64,000 bases of DNA. Origin: Phoebastria nigripes (lineage: Eukaryota; Chordata; Aves; Procellariiformes; Diomedeidae). A program made the position numbers and the translations under genes. Below, piece by piece: positions 25,341 through 37,900 of this stretch. The stretch spans positions 2,756,683-2,820,682 of the forward strand of contig JAYKAV010002766.1 in assembly GCA_035582835.1 (NCBI GenBank), written 5' to 3'. The notes below the pieces were generated by a model. It did no database searches and was not told the DNA's origin. It saw nothing but the letters and a program-made list of their open reading frames with translations. The first letter of the stretch is position 1; each line of letters opens with the position of its first letter.

Positions 25341-26821
25341 AAGCACATGACCTTTTCACAGTGCTTGGGATTAGCTTCCACATTTCTTTTATTTTCCATT
25401 CTTTCTGCTCCTCCCTCCTCTCCCCCAGCCCAGCCTTCTTTCTTCATTTAAAAACATCAGAGCCCAAATAGCATCAAGGCTGAAGACATTGCTTCAGCTC
25501 TCACTCACAGCTTCAACCCAGTGCAACTTAATTGCTGCTCTCTTTCCAGTTCTCTTCTAAGCAAGCTGACCCTCTTCCCCCTCCCCTCTTTTCTGGCAGG
25601 TGAAACCAGGGCTGCCCAGGTGCCAACACTCAAGTTGATCATCTGACTCTTGACTATGGTTTGATGTTTGCTTAAACACCTGGGAGTCTTGTGACTATGT
25701 GAGGATCTCTATTTCCATCACCAGCAACTGGCAACATTTCTACTTTTCTAGCCCTTAGAATCATAAATAAAGTGTGGCTGAGTGCCCCAAAAGCTCAGAA
25801 GGAAAAAAGGGAAAACCATTTTATTGTGTTAAAATTTGCCAGAACTTTCTACANCAGTTCTGCAGCATTCATAGAAATAAGCATCAGCAGCAAAGTCCCC
25901 ATAACAGGTTGGGAACATCAGGAGAAAAGGACTCCTATTGAAGCCAGCATCAAAGCAAGCAGGGCAACCTTGAACAAAATCAGGTGGGAAAAACCCAAAC
26001 AGATACAATCTCATCTCTCCCCACCTGATCCTAGTTGTAGCTTCCACATAATTTGGGTTTATGAGCTTTCTTATGCCTTCTATGGTGAGTTCAAAAACTG
26101 GATTAGCAATATCTACAAATAACAAATCTCAGGTCTAATTGAGAGAATTACAGCAGAAAAGGCTTTGTTGCTCCTTTCTAAGGAAGCAGAATAAGCCTAG
26201 GTGAGCTCACAGTGTCTGCAGCAGTTTTCCATCACTGATAACATCACAAGCAGCTGTGTCTGCCCCATTAACCCACCTGTACCCAGCCTCCTTTGTCACA
26301 GCCATTCCCAGGAGTGCAGCAGGGCTGCATCAGCTCTAGGACCTTTAGGAAGAGAGAAACAAAACAAATAATCACTCTGGAGAATGAGCAAGCATTAGGA
26401 TCTCTTCCCAAGTCCCTTCTGAAACAAACTCAAGTTTTTGTCACACTTCCTGGTGTTGTATCACATTTGTAATTTGCTATTAACTCAGGCTACTTCACAG
26501 GCATTTTTCTGCAGAAAATCCTTCAACAATGGAGGGGAAAAAATTGGGATTAGAAGCATTCCTTAGACAGCAACATTTATGCCAATACAAGACATTAACC
26601 ATTTTCAAAAGTCAACAATTCATAGAGTAAATTTTGCTTTGCANCCACACCTGCTGTTTTTTGTTATTAAAACAGGTTCAACAACATAATTTTCTTTCTC
26701 CTGTAGCTCTTCTCTAAGCCTGTGTAGCTTCAGTTAAGCAGAAGCAAGACTGAGAATTTTCAACATGCACAGAAGGACTTAAGGAGTAAACACAGCACTA
26801 ACAGGTCTTCACTCACTATAG
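25341..26821. other. 1.48-kb stretch with no CpG at all
   Basis: Between the CpG at 25339-25340 and the one at 26822-26823 I find none, although the sequence is not extremely AT-rich. A polypyrimidine tract lies at 25,378-25,450. A 116-codon plus frame at 25772-26122 has no recognisable relative. Complete CpG loss suggests long-term germline methylation with no promoter function here. Single Ns at 25854 and 26644 could hide a CpG. Confidence 0.7.
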
Positions 26822-27355
26822 CGCCTAGTGGAAGCTTTTACAATATCTTCTCTTTTGAACTATTCATTTCTCATTCTGAGACACTTGCTACAGCAGCCCA
26901 ATGGCCCCTCACNCAAACAGGGGCTCACAAAGTGCCCCTGTACTCAGGCCCCACATGGAGCGGAGCTGCCCACACTCACGCCACAGCCACCTCCTGCTGC
27001 CCAGGGAGGGGTGGGCAGTGCACAGGCATTTATAAGGCAGCACCAACATGGCCCGCCCCCCCCTCCAGAGGCAATAAATGGGGTCCTGCCCCACCCCACC
27101 AGCCTGCAGTAGTGTGGGGGTGGGCTGCAGGGTGTGTTTGCTCCCACCCCAGGTGGGAGGAACCTGCAGGAAGGTGGAGGCTGTTGTCTGCATCTAGGAG
27201 AGTTCCATGAGGCCTGAGGCACCTTTCCAGTGCAGGCAGAGCCTGCTTGGAGGTACTTGCAAGAGGGACAGAGCAGAGCACAACACAACAGATGGGCTGC
27301 CATGAGGGTGCTCGTGGTCTTAATTAGCTATTACCTGGACCTCTCTACCTACGGC
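26822..27355. other. GC-rich noncoding stretch leading into the 27-28 kb patch
   Basis: GC rises sharply after about 26.9 kb, with G- and C-runs (for example cccgcccccccc near 27,056 and gtgggggtggg near 27,115). Only a handful of CpG are present. Open frames on both strands overlap heavily, as expected when stop codons are scarce. No gene is recognised. A single N lies at 26913. Confidence 0.5.
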
Positions 27356-27868
27356 TGGAGCCTGTTTCTACCCATCTACACTCTCAGCTCTGCCCTGCAG
27401 CACTGCAGGATACTGGTCTCCAGCTCTGCCTCCACCATGGCCTCACCCAGCAGCCCTGGGGCTCTGTCTGATGCTGTTTGCCTTCTCCAGGATAGATCCT
27501 GCCTGGACTTGCTGGCTTGTGCTCTGGGCTTGAAATTGTCTAGGCCCCATTGCCCTAGACTTGCCTTGTGCTCTGGGCTGACCATGGCTGCCATCCAGCT
27601 GCTGCAGCTCCTCATGCCCTGGGCTGACCCTGGTGCTGTCCCACTGCTGCAGTGCCTAACTGGTGATGGTGGGACAGGCCCTGGCCCTGCTGGCAGTGGG
27701 ATCCCCACAGTGCCTTTTCTGTGAGGGATCCACCATCCCTGCTGCACTGACTGGCACAGCTGATGGTGGGATGAGTGGGCTCTTCCCTGAAGGTCTGGGG
27801 CCTGAAGCCAAGCTCCCTGTGGCAGCCATTGCTGGACTGACCAGGCCTGGCAGCCAGCTGCTGGGAGA
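27356..27868. other. GC-rich but completely CpG-free block, partly self-repetitive
   Basis: 513 bp without a single CpG despite high GC. It is rich in ctg, ctctgg and cagc words. The 15-mer cttgtgctctgggct occurs at 27516-27530 and again at 27565-27579, with related flanks, so part of the block arose by local duplication. The plus frame covering 27230-27724 (164 codons) looks low-complexity and has no known relative. It ends abruptly against the CpG-rich minisatellite. Confidence 0.6.
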
Positions 27869-27939
27869 CGCTGCCACGAGGAGACGCTGCCACGAGGAGA
27901 CGCTGCCACGAGGAGACGCTGCCACGAGGAGACGCTGCC
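27865..27939. repeat. Minisatellite, 16-bp unit, 4.7 copies
   Basis: The unit gagacgctgccacgag is repeated four times without change (27865-27880, 27881-27896, 27897-27912, 27913-27928), followed by a partial fifth copy (27929-27939). Perfect identity points to recent expansion. Each unit carries two CpG. Because 16 is not a multiple of 3, the array passes through all three frames. It gives the same 16-residue repeat in every frame on the minus strand, which explains the repetitive overlapping open frames there; it is not evidence of coding. Confidence 0.95.
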
Positions 27940-28090
27940 GGGGCCCCTGCCCGTGAGGAGGCCGCTGTGGGCTGGCCCCCGCTGCTAGAGGAGCACGCCA
28001 GGACGCGTTGCCTGTCTCCCAAAGGTAGGACACTGCGCGGCTCAGTGCCCACGCCGTGAGGGGCCAACGGCGCGGGCGAGGTGTGAATTT
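27869..28090. promoter_or_regulatory. Small CpG island, promoter candidate
   Basis: I count about 24 CpG in these 222 bp, beginning with the minisatellite and continuing in unique sequence with aggacgcgttgc, actgcgcggc and aacggcgcgggcgag. A further 18 or so CpG lie in the shoulder to about 28,900, although the surrounding domain has only about 0.2-0.5 per 100 bp. CpG kept this way normally means the DNA is unmethylated in the germ line, as at promoters. A donor-like CAAAG/GTAGGA at 28,024/28,025 on the plus strand could end a first exon. No TATA box is visible and no product can be named. Direction of transcription is undetermined. Confidence 0.5.
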
Positions 28091-28189
28091 AGCAGATGAT
28101 GTGTGATGGTCTGGTGGCTCAGAGCTGAAGGTAGNGATGTTTGTGCTTGAAGTAAGGTGCTGGTTTTTAACAGGGAGAGGCACTGAGCC

Positions 28190-28936
28190 TCAGAGCGGCT
28201 TCCCTAGGTATGTGTTAAACTCCTCGTTGGCTGGAGACTTCGAATTCATGGCTGCATGTCTTCCTAAATGTTGCGCCTGAGTGAGGGGGCACGGGTTTGT
28301 GGTTTCGTTTGTGTTGTGGTGCGCGCTGGCAGGACTGGAGAAAAGCGGTGCATTGATGGGGTGTCCCTGGCAGTAGCTGGAGACTTTATAAAAGCTGCTG
28401 AGCAAACTGCTGTTTGATAGAATACTTACTGGTAGATACTGCTTGGCTTTTAACATAGTCTCTGTGTGTATAAAACATGCGAAATAAGTGGTGTGTTGTG
28501 CTGCAGGTGAGCTCAGTGCAGAAACGTAGGAGGAGAATGCTGTCCTGTGGATAGGCTGGTGATTTTTACGCTGGCAGGGTTTGCCTAAGAACAGCTGACT
28601 TCTCGCTGAGTGCTGGGTAGTACAAGGTGATCGCCTGTCTCTGGTGGTGAGGGAGAACTGCATAATTCTAACAGCTTCCGCAGTCTTACCAGCAAGTGAC
28701 AAAAAACTTACCGTAATCACTGATATGTATATGCGCCATATGTAGTTAGGTCTCAATGGCCTCTGCTTGTCCTTTCTGAAGATACTGATTTCAGTGGTGG
28801 TCCTGAGTTCTGCTGAGAAGAGGATTAGGCTTTGATAGTGGAAGCAATAGTCCTTCAGCCTGGGAATTTGTGAGCAAGATGGGTAGTAAGTGAGTAAACT
28901 CGTGGGAGGAAGCACAGATTTATGGCTTGAGTTCAT
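28190..28936 (-). other. Longest open frame in the window (248 codons), not supported as a gene
   Basis: A serine/threonine-rich frame of 248 codons with no domain, signal peptide, clear membrane segment or family resemblance that I can recognise. The start context (CCAC before ATG) is weak at position -3. It lies in the CpG-containing shoulder of the island at 27.87-28.09 kb, which is the only contextual reason to keep it in view. In vertebrates an unspliced frame of this length in noncoding DNA is not rare across 64 kb. Most likely it is a chance frame. A lineage-specific single-exon gene cannot be excluded. Confidence 0.1.
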
Positions 28937-31900
28937 GTGGGTTTGGTACTCCCCATGCTACCAGGAGATTGACACTCAGACACAAAGAACCTACAGTCCT
29001 CATAAATATAAGCATGTATTTCAAGTTTAGTACTGCGATAAACAGAGTAAGGACATCCCTTTCTCTGTCCTGGCTGTGTGGGTGCACCAGCTGAGGGGTC
29101 AGCAACATGCCGAAGGATGCAATTAAGTGGGTCAGACAGTAAGTTAAGAACTAAGTGCTTTTGGGTTCTGGTATTTACAGAAGCTGCAGCTTTTCAGTAT
29201 GTGCTGCACCTGTGTCAGGTGCATTTGTTGCAGGGAAAGACTCATTCCTCATCCCTCCGGTGGCTGGTTCCCATGGGCAGCTGAGTCCCAGGTATCAGTA
29301 TTTCCTTACCATGTGCTGACTGCCCAAACCCGCAGCAGTGTGGGGTTGGTGCTGTCAGTCCCCATATAAATGAGTGATTTATGGAAGTCTCTTCAGAATT
29401 CAAGAACACCTGTTCTGCTGTTTCTTCCCTCAAATGGGATAATCTATGTAGTTTTACTATAGACTGTATTTCCCAGCTCTCTTCATTTCTTTAAATTACT
29501 CTGTAAGTTGCTGAAGTCATCAGCAGAAATGCTGGAGTCAGCTAGATTTTAAACATTTAAAATGATATAAGACCATTTTCCTTCAGAAAGAACCTTTAAA
29601 AATTTAATTATTCTTTTTCTTTTTCCTATTTCTCTTTCCTTTTCTTTTAATGATGGGGTTGTTGAAACATCCCATTAAAAGTCCCATAAAATAAAACATA
29701 CAAAGAAATAAAAAAGCTTAGAGCAGAATGTGACAAAGATTTTCTTGAAAACATCAGGCATCTTGCTGCTGATCTATTGCCTTTTCTTACAGTGGAGCAG
29801 AAATGAATGAGGAGGAATGGGTTGCTTGGGGGTGGCTCTTGTGTTTTATGCCCAAGTTAATGCCTCGTAACTAGCATTGCAGCATGATACCTACTCCTTG
29901 GAAACTGGATTCCCAGTGTTTTTGTGGTGGAATATAAAAACCTCAATAACCTAAGCACTATTAAAACCACTGTTCTAGGTTGTGTCAGGCCCAAGTATGC
30001 CTTCAAGGTGAGGGTGGTGAGTGCTCTGAGCATGTGTAGACCAGAGGATAACGATGCAGGACTAAACCCTGGCTTCCTTAAACTTACTGGGAAAGGAGTC
30101 AAGGTTTGTCTTCTACAGTTTCACAATTAACCAGCCTATTTCAGATGAGTTGATTTTGGAGCACTAAGTGTGAGACATCAAAGGCAAAACTTACTAAGAG
30201 CTCATTTTAAATGAGGAAACCCACATAACTCTTTTCTCCTTGTAATGTGCTTAAGCTGTGTGTTTGTGTTTTTATTCCCGTGTACCCAGACACACATTAA
30301 AAAAATTGAACATAAAATGTTAATGTTTACCTAATCCTTAATGAAGATTGCTATTTCCTCTTCAGAGTTGCTGCTTGAAGTAAGATGCATTAAAGCTGTT
30401 TCTGAACTGTTGGTGTTGGGAGTAGGTGTTGTTCAGGGGCAGTCTCTCTCTCACTACCATGACTCTCCTACCAACACGCAGATCCTGTCGCTGCCCTGTT
30501 CTTCAAAGGCAGCTTCCCCAAACCAAAATACAAGCAAAATTAAAATATAAGTGACATCTAACTGCAGTGTCCTGCATCAGTGATCTAAGAGGATCACCTG
30601 GACACCTTGGCCAAACACAGCAGGGCTCAAGGATGTTTGTCTTGGGCATCTTTTTTTTCTCCTTGCCTTGTATTTTGCTGGGTTTGGTCTTGCCAGGAGA
30701 CTGCTGTGGCCTGCTGTATGTGTAGTTGTATGGAAAAAATTTGCTGGGCAAATGCCTGTACTAAATGCCTGCTGGTTGTTTGCAATTGTTAGGAGCTGGT
30801 GTGGGGTTCTGGTGGCTCTTTTCTGTCCCTTGTTTCTATGAAAGCACTTAGTTTTTACAGTTGTTCTGAAGGCCTTGTTCTGCTGTTGGTTCTCCATGGC
30901 AAAGCTGCAGTGTAGGTTTGTTGGCTACCTTGAGATTCCTGTCCTTTATAATTATGACAGTTTTTGTTCAAGTGATTTTGCATCAGTCCATCCATCCTTG
31001 CCCTCCAGTTGCAATTATACTTTTTGATGCCATTGAATTGCAAAGATCTGGGGAAAATGCTTTCAATATCTTTGATAGCAAAATGTGATACATCATTCAG
31101 TTCATTTGGGGCAGCGACTCCTCTGGCTTGCTCCAAGTGTTAAATCAGACGTTTTGATTGTGAGTGACAGAGCCATGAAATTGTCTAGTTTACCAGATTA
31201 ACTAGAGTCCCTCAAAGCTAGCAGTTAATACATAAACAAAACCAGGATCCCCATCCATCTATTCATGACAAAGTGGTGCAGATGACTGAGCAAAGAGTGT
31301 TAACTCAAAAAAACCAAACCAGTATCAAAAAAGTGCAGATCTGCTTCTAACAGACTTATTTTGCCTTAGTTTCATTTGTCTCATTTCACTTATTCCAGAT
31401 GTTGCTCCAGTAACTCATTCATTACAGCAAATCAAATAAACAAATGAAAAATTAAAGCAATTGTTATCCAGCAATCCATCAGGGTGCTTTTTGTAGTTCT
31501 TTGCATATTTATAATGTTTCTTTGGGCTGCATGTCCAATAAGAACAGATGGCTGATAGGTTACACTGACTTACCTACTCCAGCAAACTGGGCAAGTGTCC
31601 CTATCTTCAGCAAATGAAATACCACATAGCAGATTTTGAAAGAAAAATACATTGTAGTCATTGAAAGCTATTTTCAATTGCTTATCGTGTTTTTTCTTGT
31701 GGTCTTTTCTCCTGTGCTGTTCATTATCCCTTCTGGAATTTAAATGGCACATTTTATGTATGAGAGTTAACTCCATTTGCTAGATAGAATTGATGCATTC
31801 CCATCCCCTATATGCATGACTATAGAGATGCAGACATAGATATGAATGCAAGTCACTCTCAAAATATTCTGAATGCTAGAATATTTCTTTTCCTTTTTTA

Positions 31901-34900
31901 TTTAATTTTGCTGTTTAGAGTGAAAGGAACACATTTAAATAATAAAATGAACCACAAGTTGTGTTCTGCTCTATTCATGGAGCTTTTCTAATTTCAGTTC
32001 TTTCTGCAGAACTGCTATGAATACTTTTACGTGAGAATGCCTGAGAAATAGGTCATAGTAAAAATTGCTAATATGTACATTTGATAGAAGTCTTTCCAAA
32101 GCTCTGATTTCTCTCAGATTGTTTCATAAAGCAAATAATGTGAAGATTAGGCTGAAATTTTCAAGAATACCTATTTGAGAGTGGGAACCAGATGAAAATT
32201 CCTCTGCTCCTTTTCACCCCCAGACTTGTTCGGATCAGAGTCCAGATCTCTTAAGAGACAGGTAAAAGATCCTGCAGGCTTGAGTCCTGTGAGAGCACAA
32301 GCATCAGTAAAATGATTATTTTCTTAGGACAGTTTGGTTTTTTGAAACTACTGTAATTTTGCAGATGCTGCTCTTCCAAGAAGAGCTGGTTACTTGGGCT
32401 TCTCCTGTGGAGTACACCGAGGACAGCTGGAGTTTTTGCGTGCAGCAAAGGCAGAGTCCTTTTCACTTACAGAAAATCCACTTGCATCTTTCTTTAATAC
32501 TTTGTTCTGTGCATAAATCTGCTTAATTGTCAGTATAGGAAACAGTGGGGAAAAAAGCTCTGCAGGCCATTCAACTTGGCAGTGTTAACCAGGAAAGGCA
32601 GGAGCAGTAATTTATTGTACTGTGCACACAGGCATTCAAGAAGCTTTTTTCAGACAGCAAACCTGGCAGTTGTGTGGTCTGGTACATTTGTTTCACCGTA
32701 TTGTGAGCTGGCCAGCATGCTCGGGCTGGAGGATCTGGCTGCTGTAGGCAGCCTTATCTTTTGTTACAGAGGTCTTCAATTTTTACACATTTTATGAAGT
32801 TGTCCACATTAGGTTGTATGTATAACATGCTCTGTAGCCTGTGGTACCTTACCCCAAGGGCTTCCATCAGCCGTCTGGAATATGCTGCAGGTCCTAATCA
32901 CTTGAGAGGCTTTCTAAAGAAGTGAGTGTTCTGGAAACAACAGATTTTTGTAAGGGGGAGAAAAAGCATTTAAGTTTTCCCTACTAAATGCATGACAAAA
33001 TAAAATTCTAAACTGGCTTTGGCATCAAACTAAGTAGAATTTTTGGCCGGGACTTTGTGTAGAGATTTTGGATTGCTGTGAACAGTCATGCTGAAACTCC
33101 AGAGGTGGGTAGTGTGCACTAATGTGGATCAAAGCACAATTTGTTGGCTGGTTTTTGGCAAAAGAGTTTGAATTTTGCAAAGCTCTAGGCTTTTAAGCTC
33201 TTCTCCCGGGGCCTGGGAGCTGGATCTTTTGAGAGAGACAGTGCAACTCAATCTGATTTTTTTTCCAAAGCGGTTTGGAGGAACTTCATATAATCATCAG
33301 AATGTGTGGACACTTACTTAAACTGAACAGAACTTTAAGCTGTGAAAAGTTCCTTAGAAAAGCTCTTTTGGGGGGGAAGAGTAATCTTAGAAGACAGAAT
33401 AAAAATATGCACTTTATTTTTTGAAAATTCTTTGTGGACTTCTAAGTATTTTTCATAAGGGAATGCATGTACATGGTTGAACCTGAGTAGAAAACAAGGG
33501 CTGAAAACTTATGTATGTGTTTTCAGATGATACATTATTCAAAGAATCAAATGAAGCTTTAGCCTCTCATTAAAGTAATCTGTGTATTTTATTTACATTA
33601 ATATAAATTAACTGCTTTGATCTAAGTTGGTTAATAAAACAAATATGCCTTGAGGTCTTCCAAAAGGATAATATGGCTGGCATGTATTAGGGCACTTCTA
33701 TTTAATAAATCTGGAAGCATTGAATAAGGGAGAAAAGGGAAAATATAATGCAAACAGAATACACTTAAAATTTATTATGACAGCATAAATAAACTGTTTG
33801 GAATGTGGGAGCCTTAAGCTGGTGCAATAACCAGTAAAAGAAACCAGTAGGAAAAAACTTGCAGTAATAGAAGAATAGAAAAATTAAAATAAAGTTTAAT
33901 TCCAGCACTAGTAACAGTAATACAATAGTAAGCAATTTTTTTGTCCATGAGGCTGATCCCTGGGATGCTGGTAACCTTCCCACAGGGAGGAGGGGTGAGG
34001 CACTTGCTGCTGCAGGGTGTTGTAGGAGTCTTCTGCAGGGTTCCCAGCTTGTCCATTTGGCATGTTCCTGCATCTTCTCGAGGCAGGGCCTGATAACCAG
34101 GGTCTGCCATGCCTTTAGCAGGAGCTCTTGTTGATTTGCACTAAGATTCCTCTTTGGGTACATACTTCTGGTCAACCCAGTTGTACAGTGAAGTGCTCTG
34201 GCAACAGAGTGGGTAAAGACACTTGGTGTTTAATTACTGCTCTGCCTGCTGTTAATTCTTAATATACTCATAGCAATAAATGCAGGATGATCTATTCCTG
34301 CCAGGCTCCCAATGTTTATCATTAATAGAGAATGAACTGACATAAAAGCTTAAGTATCTCGTTCCCCTCCTGTAGTGAGTAAAAACTTGATTTCCTTAAC
34401 TAATGGATTACTGTCACTGTAATAGGAATGAAGTTTCCAGTCTGTAGTTAAAGAAAAAAAAAATCACTTGCTCCATTTACTTCATATAGCAAAAAAAAAA
34501 GCTGAACTGCTAGTGCTTTGTGTGTAAAGAAATGCTGCATTTTGGAGGCAGAGATGAAATTAGCATTCTAAAGGTAGCTGTTTAAGTGCAATCTGTATAT
34601 TGCAGGTGTTCAACAGATTCAGTGGATGGAGTGTTNGTTGTCTGAAGGTGAAATCAGCTGCCTTGCTTCTGCTCTTTGAAGGCTGATTCAGTTTGTTTGC
34701 CCATATTTTACATTAAATAAGAGACTTGTGACCATCATATTAATTCTTAAGACAAATACTTAAGAATCCTCTAAAGTTTTATCTTTAGAGCAAATTATAC
34801 TGACTTAAACTAGAGAAATTTTGAATTTTCCTGATGAAATAGGAATGTCAGCAGTGTAAGTCCTTTTTGCCATTTTCTAGATAGCAAAGTCTGAGATCCA
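28937..34900. other. CpG-poor noncoding stretch without recognised genes
   Basis: I counted about 8 CpG in 30001-32000. Contents include a polypyrimidine run at 29,606-29,648, A/C-rich low-complexity sequence near 31,302-31,321, and A-runs near 34,451 and 34,492. The 136-codon minus frame at 33765-34175 has a hydrophobic middle but no recognisable relative. A single N at 34636 is the only one between 28135 and 36130. Confidence 0.55.
29606..29648. repeat. Polypyrimidine tract
   Basis: An almost pure T/C run (ttctttttctttttcc followed by more of the same) on the plus strand. It is low-complexity sequence. It is not followed by a convincing acceptor AG with an exon, so no splicing role is claimed. 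Confidence 0.75.
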
Positions 34901-37900
34901 GCACTAGGTTGGAACTCCAGGAGATAGACTTGTTAGTGGGTAAAACACTGATGGCTTTTCTGTTGCATCTGTTTGGAGTAAGAAATATTTTTTATATTGT
35001 GTTGATACATCATCAGCTGCAATAGTGACCTTGGCTGGGCTTTCATGAGCTGCTCTTACACCAGTATGTAACTCATAAGAAACCAGAATGCTCAGAGCTG
35101 CAAATCTTGGAATCAGCTGGACAAAGCCAGGAAAATACTGATCTTTCCCTACTCAGTCAAACCTTCCAGGGCTGCATTTGCAAAGCAGTGAGAGTCCCAG
35201 CTGGAGTTGGCACAAGTGCAGTGACCAGTGCACTAATGTGCTGGGGCTGTGGCAGATGAGTAAATGGTTTACCTGTGACTTTTGGTTATCTCTGTAATTT
35301 GAAGCTGTCTCACTTGGGCATTTATGGCCTTATTTTCAAGGGTGTTAGTCCCTTTACACCACTCTGTTAATGTAAACTGGTTTTAAAGAGAGAATGAAAA
35401 ACAGACTTTCTCTGTAGATTTCAAAGATGGTTGTGTAGATTTTGGGGTCTGGTCCAGAGCACACTGCACTCAAGGGAATCCTTCTAGTGATTTAGCTGGG
35501 TAGTGAGTAAAGCCACAGAAGAAAAGAACAGAATTTAGCACAGCAGCAGAGAAACCCCAAATATCTGGGCTCACTGTGGGCACTTCACTGAGGACAAAGC
35601 TTTTAGCAAACTAGCAGAGCTGGTGGTGATAGCTTGGCAGTTGCACCCTACAGGGAAAGGAGAACAGGCATTTTAAATAATGACTGTGTTCTTCCCAACC
35701 TGATAGTCTCTGTGGACCTGGAGAGCAGAGAGCAATCTCATTGTAAAATATTCATAGACAGCTGCTCTATAGCATTTATCCCAGTGTTACTTAAATCTTG
35801 AGCTAGTCTATAATTAAAGCATTTATGCTTCAGATGCTTAACAGGGTGTTTTAAATGTTTAGGTCTTGTAAATGATGTTTATTTATGGTTAGCTAATTAA
35901 GCCAGCAGAGTTCAGCTTGGTCTCAAATCTAGTCCAAAAGATGAGCAATGACATTCCCTGTTACTTTGAAAGCAGCTGATACAAAAAGGATCCCTGCTCA
36001 CTTCTTCCCTGGGCAGCGCTGGGCATGTAACTGCCATGTGTTGGCCACCCGGGTGGGATGCCTGTGTTCCCAGCCCTCCTGGCAGGGAAAGGGGCTGCAC
36101 AGAAATCAATTAAATGCAGGAATTAAATGNAGCTGCCTGTCCTAATGTCATGGTTACTGCCCTGGGCTATTGGGAGTCTTTGGTGTCATGCACTCTTCTG
36201 GCCCTCTTACTAATTTATTTGATGCTAAATGCTTATCTTGGTCACCTCTATGAGCAAAGGGCATTTTGGTAGCAGCATTGCAGCTGTGGATGGGGTCTCT
36301 CAGTTCTGCCTCATTCCTGGGAGGTGAGAGGAGAAGCATNGGGTGCATGCTGGCTACTCACAGCCAGCAAGCTGAGATTTGTGACAGCCCCTGTGCTTAC
36401 GCCCCGGGGTGGAAGGGGGCAGCCTCCTGCTGCTGCTTGGTATTGTACTTGGCTTGCACCATGGGATCCACCGAGGCTGCAAGATGAAATGGAATTTGGG
36501 TTCTTGCTTCTAAGTCTCTGAAATGAAAGCAAAAGCTTGCAGCAACACTACCCAATGGTGAGTCTCATTTGTGGCCGTCCCTGCCTTCCACAGGGCTGGA
36601 AAGAACCAAACCTTTACCCCTGCTTCAGGAGGCCGGGGAGAACACACAGCCTTGCAGACTGGAGAGGAAACCTGGTGCCAACACTGAACTGGATGCTGGT
36701 TGATTTGAGCTCAGTCTCCAAACACGGCTAAACTGTTTCTCTGGTAAAAAGTTAATTATCTTTCCTCTTCTTGCAAGTGTGAACTCCAAGGCTTTTGGGC
36801 AGGAATTATCTATTTCTGCTACTTGTAAAATGCTAAGCACAATGGTATGCTGACTTCTGTTGCGGTCTCTCAGTACTATTGTGATGCAAATACTAATAAT
36901 ACAAAGGAAGATCAAGGTAAAGAGCAGTTGGCACCATCTAGCAAGCTTAGATGCATTTTGTTTCCACAAGATAATCTTGCAAGGCTGTGATATGCTTTCA
37001 CTATTTCTCAATTTCTTTTTATACAGTACTAAAAGTATTTGCACAAGGTGTTGGGTTTTAGCATCTTTAAGTTTCAGTTCTTGCTTTTAATAATATTTGG
37101 CTTAACAATTTATTCATGTAATTATTCTCATCCTCTTCCTCCCCACTGCGAAGTAGTAGCATCTACTTCCAGAAGAATTCTACCTTAAAAGCAGCAACTG
37201 AATGAGGTCCCAAAAAGCGCATATTTGGCAAGAATACCTGTTGTCTAGAACTGTCCTTCATGGCTCTGCCCTCAAGTGCCATGTTAGTTCTTTGCTGGCG
37301 ACAGGCACAGCTCAGGCAGGATGCTCAGGCTGCTTCGGGGATCGTTTCCCCAGGGAAGGCAGAGCAGAGGCAGTCACTGCTGGACCGGCTGCAGCTGGGA
37401 GAGCAACAGGGTGGGCTGAGTGGGCAGAGGTGGAAGATGAGGGAGAGGGTCTGGCAAGGGGAGGTTATTGAGCCAAATTTATCATTGCATCTGTCTCTAT
37501 CTGGAGAGGGGTTGGGGATGTTTTGTCAGAGGCAAAAATTTCCTGATAACTCTTGACGTTGGCTGACCGCTCATTTTGGCTATGGTTATAATCAGGAGCA
37601 GAGTTGAAGAAAGAGGAGGATTTTTTTACACTTGCAAATCTTGCACACAGGTTGGTAGTTGCAGAGGTAAAATATATTTTACACTGTATGATTGAGGCTT
37701 TGGATTATTGCTGGGGGAAGAATTTAACTGGTCTTCAGTTTGTGAGGATTTTGTGGCTGTATGGTGCTAGTGCAGGAAAAATAGGGTGCTGGAGTTAGCA
37801 AGAGCTAAATGTGCTCAGTGGTACAGGCTTTTCAATCAATACATTCAGTTTATTTTTCTCCTCCTGCTTTATTGCCTTTAATTAAAAATAACATATGCTC

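Noticed and set aside
27230..27724. 164-codon plus-strand frame as a gene
   Set aside because: Low-complexity composition, local duplications, no recognisable domain, and overlapping frames on the other strand.
27865..27939. CRISPR-like array
   Set aside because: The units abut directly with no spacers, the unit is only 16 bp, and the context is a vertebrate genome. It is a minisatellite.
27376..28183. Three overlapping minus-strand frames of 150-177 codons with a repeated 16-residue motif
   Set aside because: The 16-bp minisatellite is not a multiple of 3, so it produces the same repeat peptide in every frame. GC-rich flanks lack stops. There is no family resemblance.
33765..34175. 136-codon minus-strand frame with a hydrophobic segment, possible membrane protein
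   Set aside because: The hydrophobic part comes from an A/T-rich stretch read as Phe/Leu/Ile/Tyr codons. No family resemblance or start-site support.
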